Position numbers and translations under genes: made by a program | Notes under the pieces: model-generated | What the model saw: the letters and a program-made list of their open reading frames with translations, nothing else | The model's database searches: none | What the model was told of the DNA's origin: nothing | Part shown: positions 33,508-46,680 of the stretch, piece by piece | Numbering within the stretch: the first letter of the stretch is position 1 | Layout of the letters: the number at the start of each line of letters is the position of its first letter | NCBI RefSeq assembly: GCF_005938655.1 | Contig: NZ_VCQT01000036.1 | Span: forward strand, 62,001 to 126,000 | Direction of reading: 5' to 3' | Length of the DNA: 64,000 bases | Source of the DNA: Alloalcanivorax gelatiniphagus | GTDB taxonomy: Bacteria > Pseudomonadota > Gammaproteobacteria > Pseudomonadales > Alcanivoracaceae

Positions 33508-34598
33508 GTATCCGCGTCGAGTCGATCCGCAAACGCTTCGGCGGCTTCACCGCGCTGGACGACATCAACCTGGACATCTCCGACGGCGGGCTGGTGGGCC
33601 TGCTGGGCCCGTCCGGGTCCGGCAAGACCACCCTGCTGCGCATCATCGCCGGCCTGGAACAGCCGGACCGGGGCCGGGTGTTCTTCAACGACCGGGACGT
33701 GACCACCCTGGACGCCCGCCGCCGCCGGGTGGGCTTCGTGTTCCAGCAGTACGCCTTGTTCCGCCATCTCACCGTGGCCGACAACGTGGCCTTCGGCCTG
33801 CGCATGCTGCCCCGCGGCGAGCGCCCCGGCCGGGACGCTATCCGCGCCCGGGTCCGCGAGCTACTGGAACTGGTGCAGATGGACACCATGAGCGGCCGCT
33901 ATCCGGCCCAGCTGTCCGGCGGCCAGAAGCAACGGGTGGCCCTGGCCCGGGCCCTGGCGCTGAAGCCCGAGGTACTGCTGCTGGACGAACCGTTCGGCGC
34001 CCTGGACGCCAAGGTGCGCAAGGAGCTGCGCCGCTGGCTGCGCCATCTGCACGAGCAGATCGACGTGACCAGCCTGTTCGTCACCCACGACCAGGAAGAG
34101 GCCATGGAGGTCTCCGACCGGGTGGTAGTCATGAGCCAGGGCCATATCGAGCAGGTGGGCACGCCGCTGCAGGTCTACGAGCAGCCGGCCAGCCGCTTCG
34201 TGTTCGACTTTCTCGGCCATATCAATGCCCTGGAAGGCCGCTACGACGGCCACCAATGGCGTGACGGCGACGCCTATCTGCGTCTGGACACCCGGGGCGC
34301 CTGCCCCAACGGCGACCTGACCCTGTATCTGCGTCCCCACGAAGCGGAGCTGGCCCGCCAGCCCAGCGACAGCGCCTCGCTGCCGGTGCGGGTGGCCGGC
34401 CGCAGCGTGTTCGGCGGCACCGTCACCGTGGAACTGGAGCCGCGCGGCTGGGGCCAGGGCATTCTGGAAGTGGAAGTGGACCGGGAAGCCTGGCGCGACC
34501 TGGACCCGCAACGGGACGAACCGCTGTTCCTGCTGCCCCGGGATCTGCAGACGGTGACCTGCGACGGCGACCTGGGCCCCCGGGTGCGGCCGGCCTGA
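33504..34598 (+). CDS. cysA: Sulfate/thiosulfate ABC transporter ATPase CysA
   Basis: 364 residues. Walker [24 protein letters not shown] signature, Walker [14 protein letters not shown], and H-loop [10 protein letters not shown]. The C-terminal ~120 residues (from about 240) form the regulatory TOBE-like domain. Start GTG at 33504, with AGGAGGT upstream, overlaps the cysW stop. It powers sulfate uptake together with CysT and CysW. Confidence 0.94.
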   Translation: MSIRVESIRKRFGGFTALDDINLDISDGGLVGLLGPSGSGKTTLLRIIAGLEQPDRGRVFFNDRDVTTLDARRRRVGFVFQQYALFRHLTVADNVAFGLRMLPRGERPGRDAIRARVRELLELVQMDTMSGRYPAQLSGGQKQRVALARALALKPEVLLLDEPFGALDAKVRKELRRWLRHLHEQIDVTSLFVTHDQEEAMEVSDRVVVMSQGHIEQVGTPLQVYEQPASRFVFDFLGHINALEGRYDGHQWRDGDAYLRLDTRGACPNGDLTLYLRPHEAELARQPSDSASLPVRVAGRSVFGGTVTVELEPRGWGQGILEVEVDREAWRDLDPQRDEPLFLLPRDLQTVTCDGDLGPRVRPA

Positions 34599-34671
34599 TC
34601 GACCTTTGTAAAATCGGTAAAAGCGCGGCGCCTCACGGGTTACACTGCGGTCTGAATCCCAAGGAGTCTCC

Positions 34672-35631
34672 ATGCGAGCACTGATTTTTTCCGCCACCGG
34701 CAGCCTCGGCAACCTGACCCTCACCGAGCGACCGGACCCGGAGCCGGGCGAGGGCGAGGTGCGGGTGGCGGTCCGCGCCGCCGGCCTTAACCCCAGTGAC
34801 GTGAAAAACGTGCTCGGCCGCTTTCCCTACACCACCACCCCACGCATTCCCGGCCGCGATTTCGCCGGCGTCATCGATGCCGGCCCGGCTCACATGATCG
34901 GCCTGGAAGTGTGGGGCAGCGGCAAGGGCCCGGGCTTTACCCGGGACGGCAGCCACGCGGAGTATCTGGTGGTGCCGGCGAACGGCGTCAGCCGCAAGCC
35001 GGCGGCCCTCTCCTTCGCCCAGGCGGCGGTCAGCGGCGTGCCCTACCTGACCGCCCTGGAGTCCCTGGAGCGCTGCCAGGTAAAGGCCGGCACCGCGATG
35101 CTGATCATCGGCGCCGGCGCGGTGGCACGGGCGGCGGCGGGGCTGGCGCGGGCGCTGGGTGCCCGGGTGATCCTGGCGGCGCGGCGCGCCGACCAGGTGG
35201 AGCATTTTGGCGACCAGGGGCTGCGCGCCCTGACCCTGCCGCAGGCTAACAATCTGGCCGACGAGGTGCGCGCCCTGCTGGGCGAGGCCCCGGAAGTGAT
35301 CCTCGACACCACCGGTTTCTGGCTGCCGGCGGCGGTGGAAACCCTGGCCCCGTTCGGGCGCATCGCGGTGATCGCGGCGCCCACCAGCGGCCGGGTGGAT
35401 ACACCGATCATTAATCTGTACCGCCGGGGTGGCAGTATCGTGGGCATCAATTCCATGCTCCACGAGCTGCCCGCCAGCGCCGCCATGCTGGACCGGATCG
35501 GTGCTTTTTTTGAAAGCGGCGAGGTGCCGGCACCGCTGGAATTCCAGGAAATCCGGTTCTCCGACGCCATTGACGCCTACCATCAGATCGACGCCGGCAG
35601 CAGCAAGAAACGGGCGCTGATCCCGGACTGA
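34672..35631 (+). CDS. Zinc-type alcohol dehydrogenase / quinone oxidoreductase-like protein
   Basis: 319 residues, MDR superfamily. GroES-like N-terminus (AAGLNPSDVKNVLGRFPY, RIPGRDFAGVI), then the NADPH Rossmann region LIIGAGAVARAAAGLARALGA. The catalytic zinc Cys/His set of true alcohol dehydrogenases is absent, which fits the quinone-oxidoreductase branch. Substrate unknown. ATG follows AAGGAG. It lies 73 bp after cysA and has no clear functional link with sulfate uptake. Confidence 0.88.
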   Translation: MRALIFSATGSLGNLTLTERPDPEPGEGEVRVAVRAAGLNPSDVKNVLGRFPYTTTPRIPGRDFAGVIDAGPAHMIGLEVWGSGKGPGFTRDGSHAEYLVVPANGVSRKPAALSFAQAAVSGVPYLTALESLERCQVKAGTAMLIIGAGAVARAAAGLARALGARVILAARRADQVEHFGDQGLRALTLPQANNLADEVRALLGEAPEVILDTTGFWLPAAVETLAPFGRIAVIAAPTSGRVDTPIINLYRRGGSIVGINSMLHELPASAAMLDRIGAFFESGEVPAPLEFQEIRFSDAIDAYHQIDAGSSKKRALIPD

Positions 35632-35814
35632 GGCGGCCGCCGGCCGGCACTGTCCGACAACCGGGCCCGCGCCTCTTGCCCCGGACCTGACCGGGCGGCT
35701 AGAGTGCGCGTGAAAGTGAGGCCGGCGCACCGGTCTCCAAGCGCTTTCCCCGGGCCTGGCTTAGGGGTATGCTCAAATTCATCGTCAACAGCCCGCGGGG
35801 CCCCCTTTCCCAAC

Positions 35815-36775
<961 letters not shown>

Positions 36776-36804
<29 letters not shown>

Positions 36805-37297
36805 GGTCCAATGGGCCAGCAACGCCGATGACACCCCTGAAGAAGCGGATTTGCGGGCCTGGGCCCTGAAAGCGGCCGAAGTGGCCGGCGGCGTGGTCGG
36901 CGACATCACCCTGCGGGTGGTGGACGACCAGGAAATCCGCACGCTGAACCGGGAATACCGGGGCAAGGACAAGCCCACCAATGTGCTGTCCTTTCCGTTC
37001 GACATGCCCGAGGGCCTGCCCGAGGACGCCCTGGAACCGCTGCTTGGCGATATCGTGATCAGCGCGCCGGTGGTGCGCCGCGAAGCCGCCGAGCAGAACA
37101 AAACCCTGGACGCCCACTGGGCCCACATGGTCACCCACGGCGTGCTGCACCTGCTGGGCTACGACCATATCGACGACCAGGACGCGGAGCTGATGGAAGC
37201 TTTGGAAGTCCGCGCCCTGGCCGAATTGGGCTATCCTGACCCCTATCAATCCTTTAACGATCAACTTTCCACAGAAAGCATGGAGCTCAATCCCTGA
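36776..37297 (+). CDS. ybeY: Endoribonuclease YbeY
   Basis: 173 residues. Zinc motif [11 protein letters not shown] (three His), near the C-terminus, typical of UPF0054/Ybe[19 protein letters not shown] is the other conserved block. YbeY trims the 3' end of 16S rRNA and acts in ribosome quality control. It overlaps ybeZ by 29 bp and corC by 1 bp (TGATG). Confidence 0.95.
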
Positions 37298-38166
37298 TGT
37301 CGGACGATTATTCCGATAGCGGTACCGGCCGAAGTTGGCTGGAGCGCGTCGGCCAGTTTTTCACCTCCACCCCCGGCTCCCGGGAAGAACTGCTGGCTCT
37401 GATGCGCTCCATGCGCGACAGCGACGTGATCGACGGCGACACCCTGGGCATTATCGAAGGCGCCATCTGCGTCTCCGATATGCAGGTGCGGGAAATTCTG
37501 ATTCCGCGCTCGCAGATGGTCAGCATCCGCGCCTCGGATGATCCCCGTGACTTCCTGCCCACCATCATCGACTGCGCCCACTCCCGCTTTCCGGTGCTGG
37601 GCGACGACCCGGACGAAATCATCGGCATCCTGCTGGCCAAGGACCTGCTGGCCCTGATCCTGGAACCGGCCAAGATGGAACGTTTCTCGATCAAGGACCA
37701 TGTGCGCTCCGCCATGGTGGTGCCGGAATCCAAGCGCCTGGACTCGCTGCTGCGGGAATTCCGCATCACCAAGAACCATATGGCCATCGTGGTCAATGAA
37801 TACGGCGGCGTGGCCGGCCTGGTGACCATCGAGGACGTGCTGGAACAAATCGTCGGCGAGATCGAGGACGAGCACGACATCGAGGACGACGATTACCTGA
37901 TCAAGGATCTGGAAGGCGACGACTTCACCGTCAAGGCGCTGACCCCCATCGACGAGTTCAACGAACACTTCAAAACCGGCTTCAGCGACGAGGAATTCGA
38001 CACCATCGGCGGCCTGGTGATGCAGGCCTTCGGCCATCTTCCGCAACGGGAAGAGGCGGTGGAAATGGGCGGCTTCCGCTTTACCGTGCTGAGCGCCGAC
38101 GGGCGCACCATCCGGCTGCTGCGGGTCACGCCGCTGGACGCCAACGCCACCGCCGGCGCGGACTAG
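37297..38166 (+). CDS. corC: CorC/HlyC CBS-domain protein
   Basis: 289 residues. Two CBS domains (about 67-190; MQVREILIPRSQMVSI and MVVPESKRLDSLLREF begin them), then a CorC_HlyC transporter-associated domain (IDEFNEHFKTGFSDEEFDT). There is no membrane domain. In E. coli CorC (YbeX) is linked to magnesium/cobalt efflux and ribosome assembly. The start overlaps ybeY by one base. Cotranscribed with ybeZ, ybeY and probably lnt. Confidence 0.93.
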   Translation: MSDDYSDSGTGRSWLERVGQFFTSTPGSREELLALMRSMRDSDVIDGDTLGIIEGAICVSDMQVREILIPRSQMVSIRASDDPRDFLPTIIDCAHSRFPVLGDDPDEIIGILLAKDLLALILEPAKMERFSIKDHVRSAMVVPESKRLDSLLREFRITKNHMAIVVNEYGGVAGLVTIEDVLEQIVGEIEDEHDIEDDDYLIKDLEGDDFTVKALTPIDEFNEHFKTGFSDEEFDTIGGLVMQAFGHLPQREEAVEMGGFRFTVLSADGRTIRLLRVTPLDANATAGAD

Positions 38167-38283
38167 CGCCGGCCTCCGGGCCACCAGCCGATGGCGTGAC
38201 CGACTGAATTTGCGTATAACGTGGCGTCATCAGCCCGGGGCCCCGCCCCGTTTCGCCATCCAGCACCGGGACCGACCACACCC

Positions 38284-39771
38284 ATGCTCAACCTGCTGCT
38301 TGCCCTGATCGCCGGGCTTCTGTTTCCCCTTGCCTTCGCCCCCTATGACCTGTGGCCCTTGCTGCCGGTGAGCCTGGCCCTTGGTTATCTGACCCTGGTG
38401 CGCGCGCCCACGCCGCGCCGGGCCCTGCTGTACGGCTGGTTGTACGGGGTGGGCCTGTTCGGCTTCGGGATCAGCTGGCTGCATGTGTCGATGACCGACT
38501 ACGGCTTTATGCCGCTGTGGATGGCGATTCCCTTTACCGGCGCCTTTGCCGCCCTGATGGCCCTGTTCTACGGCGCCACCTTCTGGCTGACCCGGCGGCT
38601 GGGCGGCGGCGCGCTGATGTTCGCCGGGGTCTGGGTGCTGCTGGACTGGGTGCGCGGCTGGCTGTTCACCGGCTTCCCCTGGCTGTACGCCGGCTACGCC
38701 ACCATCGACACACCGCTGTCCGGGCTGGCGCCGCTGGGCGGCATCTGGGCGATGACCCTGGCGGCGGTGCTGCTGTCGGCCACCGGCATCGACCTGATCG
38801 CCCGGCGCGGGCGCGCCACCGGCCCGCTGGTGCTGTCGGCGCTGCTGGTGGTGGCGGCCCTGGTGGGCGGCCAAATGACCTTTACCCATCCCAGCGGCGA
38901 GCGCCAGAAGGTGGCCCTGGCCCAGGGCAATGTGCCCCAGGATCTCAAGTGGCTGGCCACCATGCGCCAGGAAACCCGCGAGATCTACGCCGGCCTCACC
39001 GACCAGGTGCCCGACGACACCCTGGTGATCTGGCCGGAGTCGGCGATGATCGAGTTCTACCAGGACATTCGCGGCTTCGTGGACGGTGAAGGCGAGGCCC
39101 TGGCCGCCCGTGGCGGCGCGCTGATCAGCGGCCTGCCCTGGCGCGACGACCGCCACCTGCCCACCACCTACCACAACAGCGTGGCGGTGGTCGGCACCGA
39201 CCACGACGACGGCGTCTACCATAAGCAGAAGCTGGTGCCATTCGGTGAGTACGTGCCGTTCCAGGACCTGCTGCGCGGGCTGATTCCGTTCTTCGATCTG
39301 CCCATGTCCAGCTTTACCCCGGGTGATCCCAACCAGCCCAACCTGCACGCCCTGGGCCACGAGATCGCGCCCTTTATCTGCTATGAGATTCTCTATCCGG
39401 ATCTGGTGGCCACCCGCAGCGCCGGCGCCGATGTGCTGCTGACCATCAGCAACGACGCCTGGTTCGGCACCTCCGCCGGGCCCCATCAGCATTTTCAGAT
39501 GAGCCGGCTGCGCGCCATCGAAACCGGCCGCTGGCTGCTGCGTGACACCAATAACGGCATCACCGCCGTGGTCGATGAACATGGCCAGGTGCGCGACCGC
39601 CTGCCCCAGTTCGAGCGCGGCCTGCTGATCAGCGAATACCAGCCCCGCCAGGGCGAAACCCCGTTCATGGTGGCCGGCGCCTGGCCCACCCTGCTGCTGG
39701 CCCTGGCGCTGGTGGTACTGAACCGGGGCCGCCGGGCACGGGCTTTGCTGGATACCTTTCCGCGCCCATAG
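38284..39771 (+). CDS. lnt: Apolipoprotein N-acyltransferase
   Basis: 495 residues. Seven or so N-terminal helices (about 1-215), then a carbon-nitrogen hydrolase domain with the catalytic triad: Glu in WPESAMIE, Lys in KQKLVPFGEYVPF and Cys in FICYEILYPDLV. Adds the third acyl chain to outer-membrane lipoproteins. The ATG at 38284 begins a normal first helix. Follows corC as in many gammaproteobacteria; leuS, often next, is 4 kb away behind sulfur-related genes. Confidence 0.95.
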   Translation: MLNLLLALIAGLLFPLAFAPYDLWPLLPVSLALGYLTLVRAPTPRRALLYGWLYGVGLFGFGISWLHVSMTDYGFMPLWMAIPFTGAFAALMALFYGATFWLTRRLGGGALMFAGVWVLLDWVRGWLFTGFPWLYAGYATIDTPLSGLAPLGGIWAMTLAAVLLSATGIDLIARRGRATGPLVLSALLVVAALVGGQMTFTHPSGERQKVALAQGNVPQDLKWLATMRQETREIYAGLTDQVPDDTLVIWPESAMIEFYQDIRGFVDGEGEALAARGGALISGLPWRDDRHLPTTYHNSVAVVGTDHDDGVYHKQKLVPFGEYVPFQDLLRGLIPFFDLPMSSFTPGDPNQPNLHALGHEIAPFICYEILYPDLVATRSAGADVLLTISNDAWFGTSAGPHQHFQMSRLRAIETGRWLLRDTNNGITAVVDEHGQVRDRLPQFERGLLISEYQPRQGETPFMVAGAWPTLLLALALVVLNRGRRARALLDTFPRP

Positions 39772-39780
39772 ACTTTTTGG

Positions 39781-39794
39781 TTATATGCTTATAA
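39781..39794. promoter_or_regulatory. AT-rich palindrome before the sulfide module
   Basis: TTATA-TGCT-TATAA, a perfect 5-bp dyad in an AT-rich stretch that is unusual in this GC-rich window, 91 bp before the start of the MBL hydrolase gene. BigR/SqrR-type sulfide-sensing repressors bind AT-rich palindromes upstream of such genes; no such regulator gene is in the window, so this is inference. Confidence 0.4.
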
Positions 39795-39884
39795 CTTAAT
39801 TTGACTTTCCACTGGCCGGGCTCTATAACAAGAGTCCGGCCGGCGCTATCCAGGCGCGGCCGCCATCATTCCAGGAGGCCCGTC

Positions 39885-40778
39885 ATGAGCACAGCTCCGT
39901 CCCATCCCCGGGAAGCCCGGCCGCAGGTGGAAAGCTTCTTCGACACCGACACCAATACGGTGAGCTATGTGGTGATCGATCCGCAAACCAACCATTGCGC
40001 CATCATCGACTCGGTGCTCGATTACGACCCCCACTCCGGCCGCACCAGCCACCAGGGCGCCCAGCGTCTGGTGGACTTCGTACAGGCCCGGTCGTTGACC
40101 GTGGAATGGTTGCTGGAAACCCATGTGCATGCCGACCACCTGTCGGCGGCGCCCTGGATTCAGGCCCGGGTGGGCGGCAAGCTGGCCATCGGTGACCAGA
40201 TCCGCACCGTGCAGGAGACCTTCGGCACGGTGTTCAACGCCGGCCCGGATTTCCCCCGGGATGGCAGCCAGTTCGACCATCTGTTCCGGGACGGCGAGCA
40301 ATACCAGCTCGGCGAGCTGACCTGCCGCGCCCTGCACACCCCCGGCCACACCCCGGCCTGCATGAGCCATCTGATCGGCGACGCCGTGTTCGTGGGCGAC
40401 ACCCTGTTCATGCCGGACTACGGCACCGCCCGCTGTGACTTCCCCGGCGGCGACGCCCGCACCCTGTATCGCTCGATCCAGAAGCTGCTGGCCCTGCCCG
40501 ACGACACCCGCATGTTCCTGTGCCACGATTACCTGCCCGACAACCGCCAGGAGTTCCACTGGCAGACCACCGTGGGCGAACAGCGCCGTGACAATATTCA
40601 TGTGCACCAGGGCGTCGGCGAGGCGGAGTTCGTGGCCATGCGCGAGAAGCGTGACGCCACCCTGGGCATGCCGCGTCTGATCCTGCCCTCGGTGCAGGTG
40701 AATATGCGCGCCGGGCATTTGCCGCCGGCGGAGAACAACGGCACCCAGTACCTGAAAATCCCTCTTAACGTACTCTGA
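39885..40778 (+). CDS. MBL-fold hydrolase, Blh / persulfide dioxygenase-like
   Basis: 297 residues. Metallo-beta-lactamase motif THVHADHLSAAPW, then HTPGHTPACMSHLIGD and a late CHDYLPDNR give the metal-binding His/Asp set. ETHE1/Blh proteins oxidise persulfides such as glutathione persulfide in sulfide detoxification. ATG has AGGAGG upstream. Gene order with the DUF442 protein (15 bp) and a SulP permease supports a sulfide role. Confidence 0.88.
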   Translation: MSTAPSHPREARPQVESFFDTDTNTVSYVVIDPQTNHCAIIDSVLDYDPHSGRTSHQGAQRLVDFVQARSLTVEWLLETHVHADHLSAAPWIQARVGGKLAIGDQIRTVQETFGTVFNAGPDFPRDGSQFDHLFRDGEQYQLGELTCRALHTPGHTPACMSHLIGDAVFVGDTLFMPDYGTARCDFPGGDARTLYRSIQKLLALPDDTRMFLCHDYLPDNRQEFHWQTTVGEQRRDNIHVHQGVGEAEFVAMREKRDATLGMPRLILPSVQVNMRAGHLPPAENNGTQYLKIPLNVL

Positions 40779-40792
40779 TTCCGGGAGGCTCC

Positions 40793-41134
40793 ATGGCCGA
40801 CTACACCCAACTGACCCCCGACCTGGCGGTATCACCGCAGCTGCGTCCCGAGGACATGGCCGGGCTGGCCGAAGCCGGCTTCCGGGTGGTCATCAACAAC
40901 CGGCCGGACGGCGAAGGCGAGGACCAGCCCGACCATCAAGTGATGGAACAGGCGGCCCGCCAGGCCGGCCTCAGCTACCACTACCAGCCGGTGGTGGCCA
41001 GCGAGATCAACGACGACGATGCCCGCCGGTTCGCCGAGCTGGTCCGCCAGCAACCGGGACCGGTGCTGGCGTTCTGCCGCACCGGCAACCGCTGCGGCAA
41101 ACTGTGGGAACGGGCCCAGAACCTGAACCCATGA
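40793..41134 (+). CDS. DUF442 / TIGR01244 sulfurtransferase-like phosphatase
   Basis: 113 residues. Dual-specificity-phosphatase-like fold with the Cys loop FCRTGNRCGKLWE (CxxxxxR type). In other bacteria this domain is fused to, or encoded next to, Blh hydrolases and has been suggested to act as a sulfurtransferase. Here it is a separate gene 15 bp downstream of Blh and 10 bp upstream of the SulP gene, so the three form one unit. Confidence 0.85.
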   Translation: MADYTQLTPDLAVSPQLRPEDMAGLAEAGFRVVINNRPDGEGEDQPDHQVMEQAARQAGLSYHYQPVVASEINDDDARRFAELVRQQPGPVLAFCRTGNRCGKLWERAQNLNP

Positions 41135-41144
41135 GTCCCGCCCC

Positions 41145-42872
41145 ATGGCTCTGAGCCGCTGGCTGCCGGCCATCGATTGGCTGGCTGGCTACCGCCGTGA
41201 CGACGCCGCCGCCGACGGCATGGCGGCGCTGATCGTCACCCTGATGCTGATCCCCCAGAGCCTGGCCTATGCCCTGCTCGCCGGGGTGCCGCCGCAGGTG
41301 GGGCTGTACGCCAGCATCCTGCCGCTGGTGGCCTATGCCCTGTTCGGCTCCAGCCGCACCCTGGCGGTGGGCCCGGTGGCGGTGGTGTCACTGATGACCG
41401 CCGCCGCCGCCGGTCAGGTGGCCGGCGGGGACAGCGCCCGCTATCTGGCCGCCACGGTGGCGCTGACGCTGATGTCCGGCGGGCTGCTGGTGATCATGGG
41501 AGTGCTGCGCCTGGGCTGGATCGCAAACCTGCTCAGCCACTCGGTGATCAGCGGCTTTATCACCGCCTCCGGCATTCTGATCGCCGCCAGCCAGCTCAAA
41601 TATCTGCTCGGCATCCCCATGCACGGCGACACCCTGTGGCAGCTGGCGCTCTCCGCCGCCGGCCAGCTCGGCGGCATCCACGGCCTTACCCTTCTGCTCG
41701 GCGCCGTCACCGTGCTGTTCCTGCTGTGGGCCCGGGGGCCGCTGAAACGGGCCCTGGCGCGCACCGCCCTGCCGCCCTGGCTGGCGGAACTGCTGGCCAA
41801 GGCCGGGCCGGTGGTGGCGGTGATCGTCACCACCCTGGCCGCCGGCCCCGGCGGTCTGGCCGCCCGCGGCGTGGCGGTGGTGGGCCCGGTGCCCGGTGGC
41901 CTGCCGGCCCCCACCCTGCCGCCCTTCGACGCCGGCCTGTGGCAGGCCCTGTGGCTGCCGGCGGCGCTGATCAGCCTGATCGGCTTCGTGGAATCCGTGT
42001 CGGTGGGTCAGACCCTGGCCGCCAAGCGCCGCCAGCGGATCGACTCCAACGCCGAACTGATCGGCCTGGGGGCCGCCAACCTGGCCTCCGGGGTCAGCGG
42101 CGGCATCCCGGTCACCGGCGGCTTCTCCCGCTCGGTGGTCAATTTCGAGGCCGGCGCCCGCACGCCCCTGGCCGGGGTGTTCACCGCCGCCGGCATCGCC
42201 GTGGTGGCGCTGTTCTTCACCCCCTGGTTCCAGTTCCTACCCAAGGCCACCCTGGCCGCCACCATTATCGTGGCGGTGCTGACCCTGGTGGACCTGCCGG
42301 CCCTGACCCGGGCCTGGCGCTACTCCAAGGCGGACTTCACCGCCATGCTGATCACCGTGCTGGGGGTGCTGGGCGCCGGCGTGGAGGCCGGCGTGCTGGC
42401 CGGGGTGGTGGCGGCGGTGGCCCTGCATCTATGGCGCACCAGCCAGCCGCACATGGCCGAACTGGGCCAGATGCCCGGCACCGAGCACTTTCGCAATGTG
42501 CTCCGCCACCGGGTGATCACCTCACCCCGGGTGCTGTCGATCCGGGTGGACGAATCGCTCTACTTCGCCAACGCCCGGCGCACCGAGGACGCCATCTACG
42601 ACCGCGCCCTGCACTGCGACGGCCGCCGCCACGTGGTGCTGCTGTGCTCCGCCATCAACCATATCGACGCCAGCGCCCTGGACAGCCTGCAAGCCCTCAA
42701 CCGCCGCCTCGCCGACGCCGGCGTCACCCTGCACCTGTCGGAGGTCAAAGGCCCGGTGATGGACCAACTGCAACGCAGCGATTTCCTCCAGCAACTGACG
42801 GGGGAGGTTTTTCTCAGCCACTATCAGGCGTTGGAGACGTTGGACGGGGAGACGACAAGGGAAGCGAGTTGA
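41145..42872 (+). CDS. SulP-family anion permease with STAS domain
   Basis: 575 residues. About 11-14 helices; the SulP signature region is LIVTLMLIPQSLAYALLAGV. A C-terminal STAS domain begins about residue 455 (HRVITSPRVLSIRVDESLYFANA, quoted in part). SulP proteins carry sulfate, sulfite or bicarbonate. Position after Blh and DUF442 suggests export or import of the sulfur product. The stop TGA is supplied by the first heptamer of the repeat element that follows. Confidence 0.9.
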   Translation: MALSRWLPAIDWLAGYRRDDAAADGMAALIVTLMLIPQSLAYALLAGVPPQVGLYASILPLVAYALFGSSRTLAVGPVAVVSLMTAAAAGQVAGGDSARYLAATVALTLMSGGLLVIMGVLRLGWIANLLSHSVISGFITASGILIAASQLKYLLGIPMHGDTLWQLALSAAGQLGGIHGLTLLLGAVTVLFLLWARGPLKRALARTALPPWLAELLAKAGPVVAVIVTTLAAGPGGLAARGVAVVGPVPGGLPAPTLPPFDAGLWQALWLPAALISLIGFVESVSVGQTLAAKRRQRIDSNAELIGLGAANLASGVSGGIPVTGGFSRSVVNFEAGARTPLAGVFTAAGIAVVALFFTPWFQFLPKATLAATIIVAVLTLVDLPALTRAWRYSKADFTAMLITVLGVLGAGVEAGVLAGVVAAVALHLWRTSQPHMAELGQMPGTEHFRNVLRHRVITSPRVLSIRVDESLYFANARRTEDAIYDRALHCDGRRHVVLLCSAINHIDASALDSLQALNRRLADAGVTLHLSEVKGPVMDQLQRSDFLQQLTGEVFLSHYQALETLDGETTREAS

Positions 42873-43020
42873 AAGTTGAAAGTTGAAAGTTAAAAGGGGC
42901 GCCATCTTCCGGGTTTGTGCGATTTGCAGGGTGGCCTTGCATCCTTGCAAGGTAAAGGCGCGGGCACGGCCCATAAGGTGAGGCGGCCCCTCCCGCGCTT
43001 TCAACTTTTAACTTTCAACT
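42867..43020. repeat. Inverted heptad-repeat element at a second convergent junction
   Basis: Four heptamers (AGTTGAA three times, AGTTAAA) at 42867-42894 face three inverse heptamers (TTCAACT, TTTAACT, TTCAACT) at 43000-43020. The spacer contains GCGCGGGCACGGCCC, shared with the spacer of the element at 17399-17629. It fills the gap between the SulP gene and the convergent YdcF gene; the SulP stop lies in the first heptamer. Confidence 0.85.
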
Positions 43021-43025
43021 GACTC

Positions 43026-43652
43026 TCAGAAATACCGAACCCGATACCAAACCAACGCCACCCACTCCCGCCAGATCACCGGCACCTCCGCCAGGGCGCC
43101 GGCGGAGGGCAGCCAGGCGTCGCGGGGCAGGGTCTCCACCGCCAGCGGGGTGACGGTGAGGCCCTGGCGACGGAAGCTGAGGGTGGCCCGGGGCAGGTGG
43201 GCGCGGTCGGTGACCAGCAGCACCGATTGGATGCCGTGGCGGCGCAGCAGGGGCGCGCTGTTAAGGGCGTTCTCCCAGGTGCTGCGGCTGCGCGGCTCGA
43301 TCCATAGCCGGGCCTCCGGCCACAGCCGCCGGGCCTGGTCCGCCATCATCGCCGCCTCGGAGTCGTCCGGGTCCCGGGGCGTGCGGTCCCCGGCACCGCC
43401 GGTCAGCAGCAGCGGCAGGCCCAGCCGGCGCGCTTCCTCCACGCCCCGGTGCAGGCGCCGCAGCCCGGCGGCGGTGAGGCGGTAGCCATCGCCGTGACGC
43501 TGGCGGCCGGCGCCGGGCACCACCACCGCCCGCGGGCCGGGGCCGTCCACCCGGGCCGCCGGCAGCGGCGGATAGAACTGGCGCACCACCACCGGCAGCG
43601 TCGCCGCCGCCAGTGCCAGGCCCAGCACCACCGTGATCAACACTCCGCGCAT
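43026..43652 (-). CDS. YdcF/DUF218 family protein
   Basis: 208 residues. One N-terminal helix (about 3-20), then the DUF218 domain: RAVVVPGAGRQRHGDGYRLT, LLLTGGAGDRTPRDPDDSEA, EPRSRSTWENALNSAPLLR and VLLVTDRAHLPRATLSFRRQG. SanA/YdcF-like proteins act in envelope or nucleotide-related processes; the exact role is unknown. The ATG at 43652 starts the membrane helix; longer versions run into the leuS promoter region. Confidence 0.8.
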   Translation of the reverse strand: MRGVLITVVLGLALAAATLPVVVRQFYPPLPAARVDGPGPRAVVVPGAGRQRHGDGYRLTAAGLRRLHRGVEEARRLGLPLLLTGGAGDRTPRDPDDSEAAMMADQARRLWPEARLWIEPRSRSTWENALNSAPLLRRHGIQSVLLVTDRAHLPRATLSFRRQGLTVTPLAVETLPRDAWLPSAGALAEVPVIWREWVALVWYRVRYF

Positions 43653-43705
43653 CCGCTGTCTGCCCGCCGTTGGCTCATGTATCCTATAGGGCTTTCCACA
43701 CCTGA

Positions 43706-46180
<2,475 letters not shown>

Positions 46181-46182
46181 TC

Positions 46183-46677
46183 ATGTCCATTCGTTCCGCG
46201 CTCACGCTGCTGCTCGCCGCCCTGCTGCTGTCCTCCTGCTCCGGCTGGCAGCTGCGCGGCCAGACCTCGGTGCCCAGTTTCGAGAGCATCACCCTGCAAG
46301 GGGCCAGCGCGCGCCTGCGCTACACCCTGGAAGACCTGCTCGAACCCAATGGCGTGCTGGTGCACAACCAGTCCCCTCATGTGGTGCAGATCATCGACGA
46401 GGAATGGGACCAGCGCACCGCCGCGGTGGACGACCGGGGCCGCGCCGCCGAGCGTGAACTGCGCTACGAAGTCACCTGGCAGCTGATCGACCGGGACACC
46501 GGCGCCATGCTCAACCCGCCGCGCCGCCTCACCGCGATCCGCAGCTTCGCCTACTCGCCGGACAACGTGACCGCCACCTCCGACGAAGAGGACCTGGTGC
46601 GCACCGACCTGATCGAGGACATCAGCTACCGGCTGGTCAACCAGCTCGCCAACGCCTCGCGCAAGATCCAGGACTAA
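46183..46677 (+). CDS. lptE: LPS-assembly lipoprotein LptE
   Basis: 164 residues. Signal peptide with lipobox LLSSC, then GWQLRGQTSVPSFESITLQG, the conserved LptE N-terminus. LptE plugs the LptD barrel in the outer membrane to insert LPS. Starts 2 bp after leuS and is followed 3 bp later by holA, the standard gammaproteobacterial order. Confidence 0.92.
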   Translation: MSIRSALTLLLAALLLSSCSGWQLRGQTSVPSFESITLQGASARLRYTLEDLLEPNGVLVHNQSPHVVQIIDEEWDQRTAAVDDRGRAAERELRYEVTWQLIDRDTGAMLNPPRRLTAIRSFAYSPDNVTATSDEEDLVRTDLIEDISYRLVNQLANASRKIQD

Positions 46678-46680
46678 GCC

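Noticed and set aside
35704-35814. Longer N-terminus of ybeZ from a GTG at 35704
   Set aside because: The added residues are Pro/Ser/Arg-rich and unrelated to the family; the TTG at 35815 gives the expected beginning.
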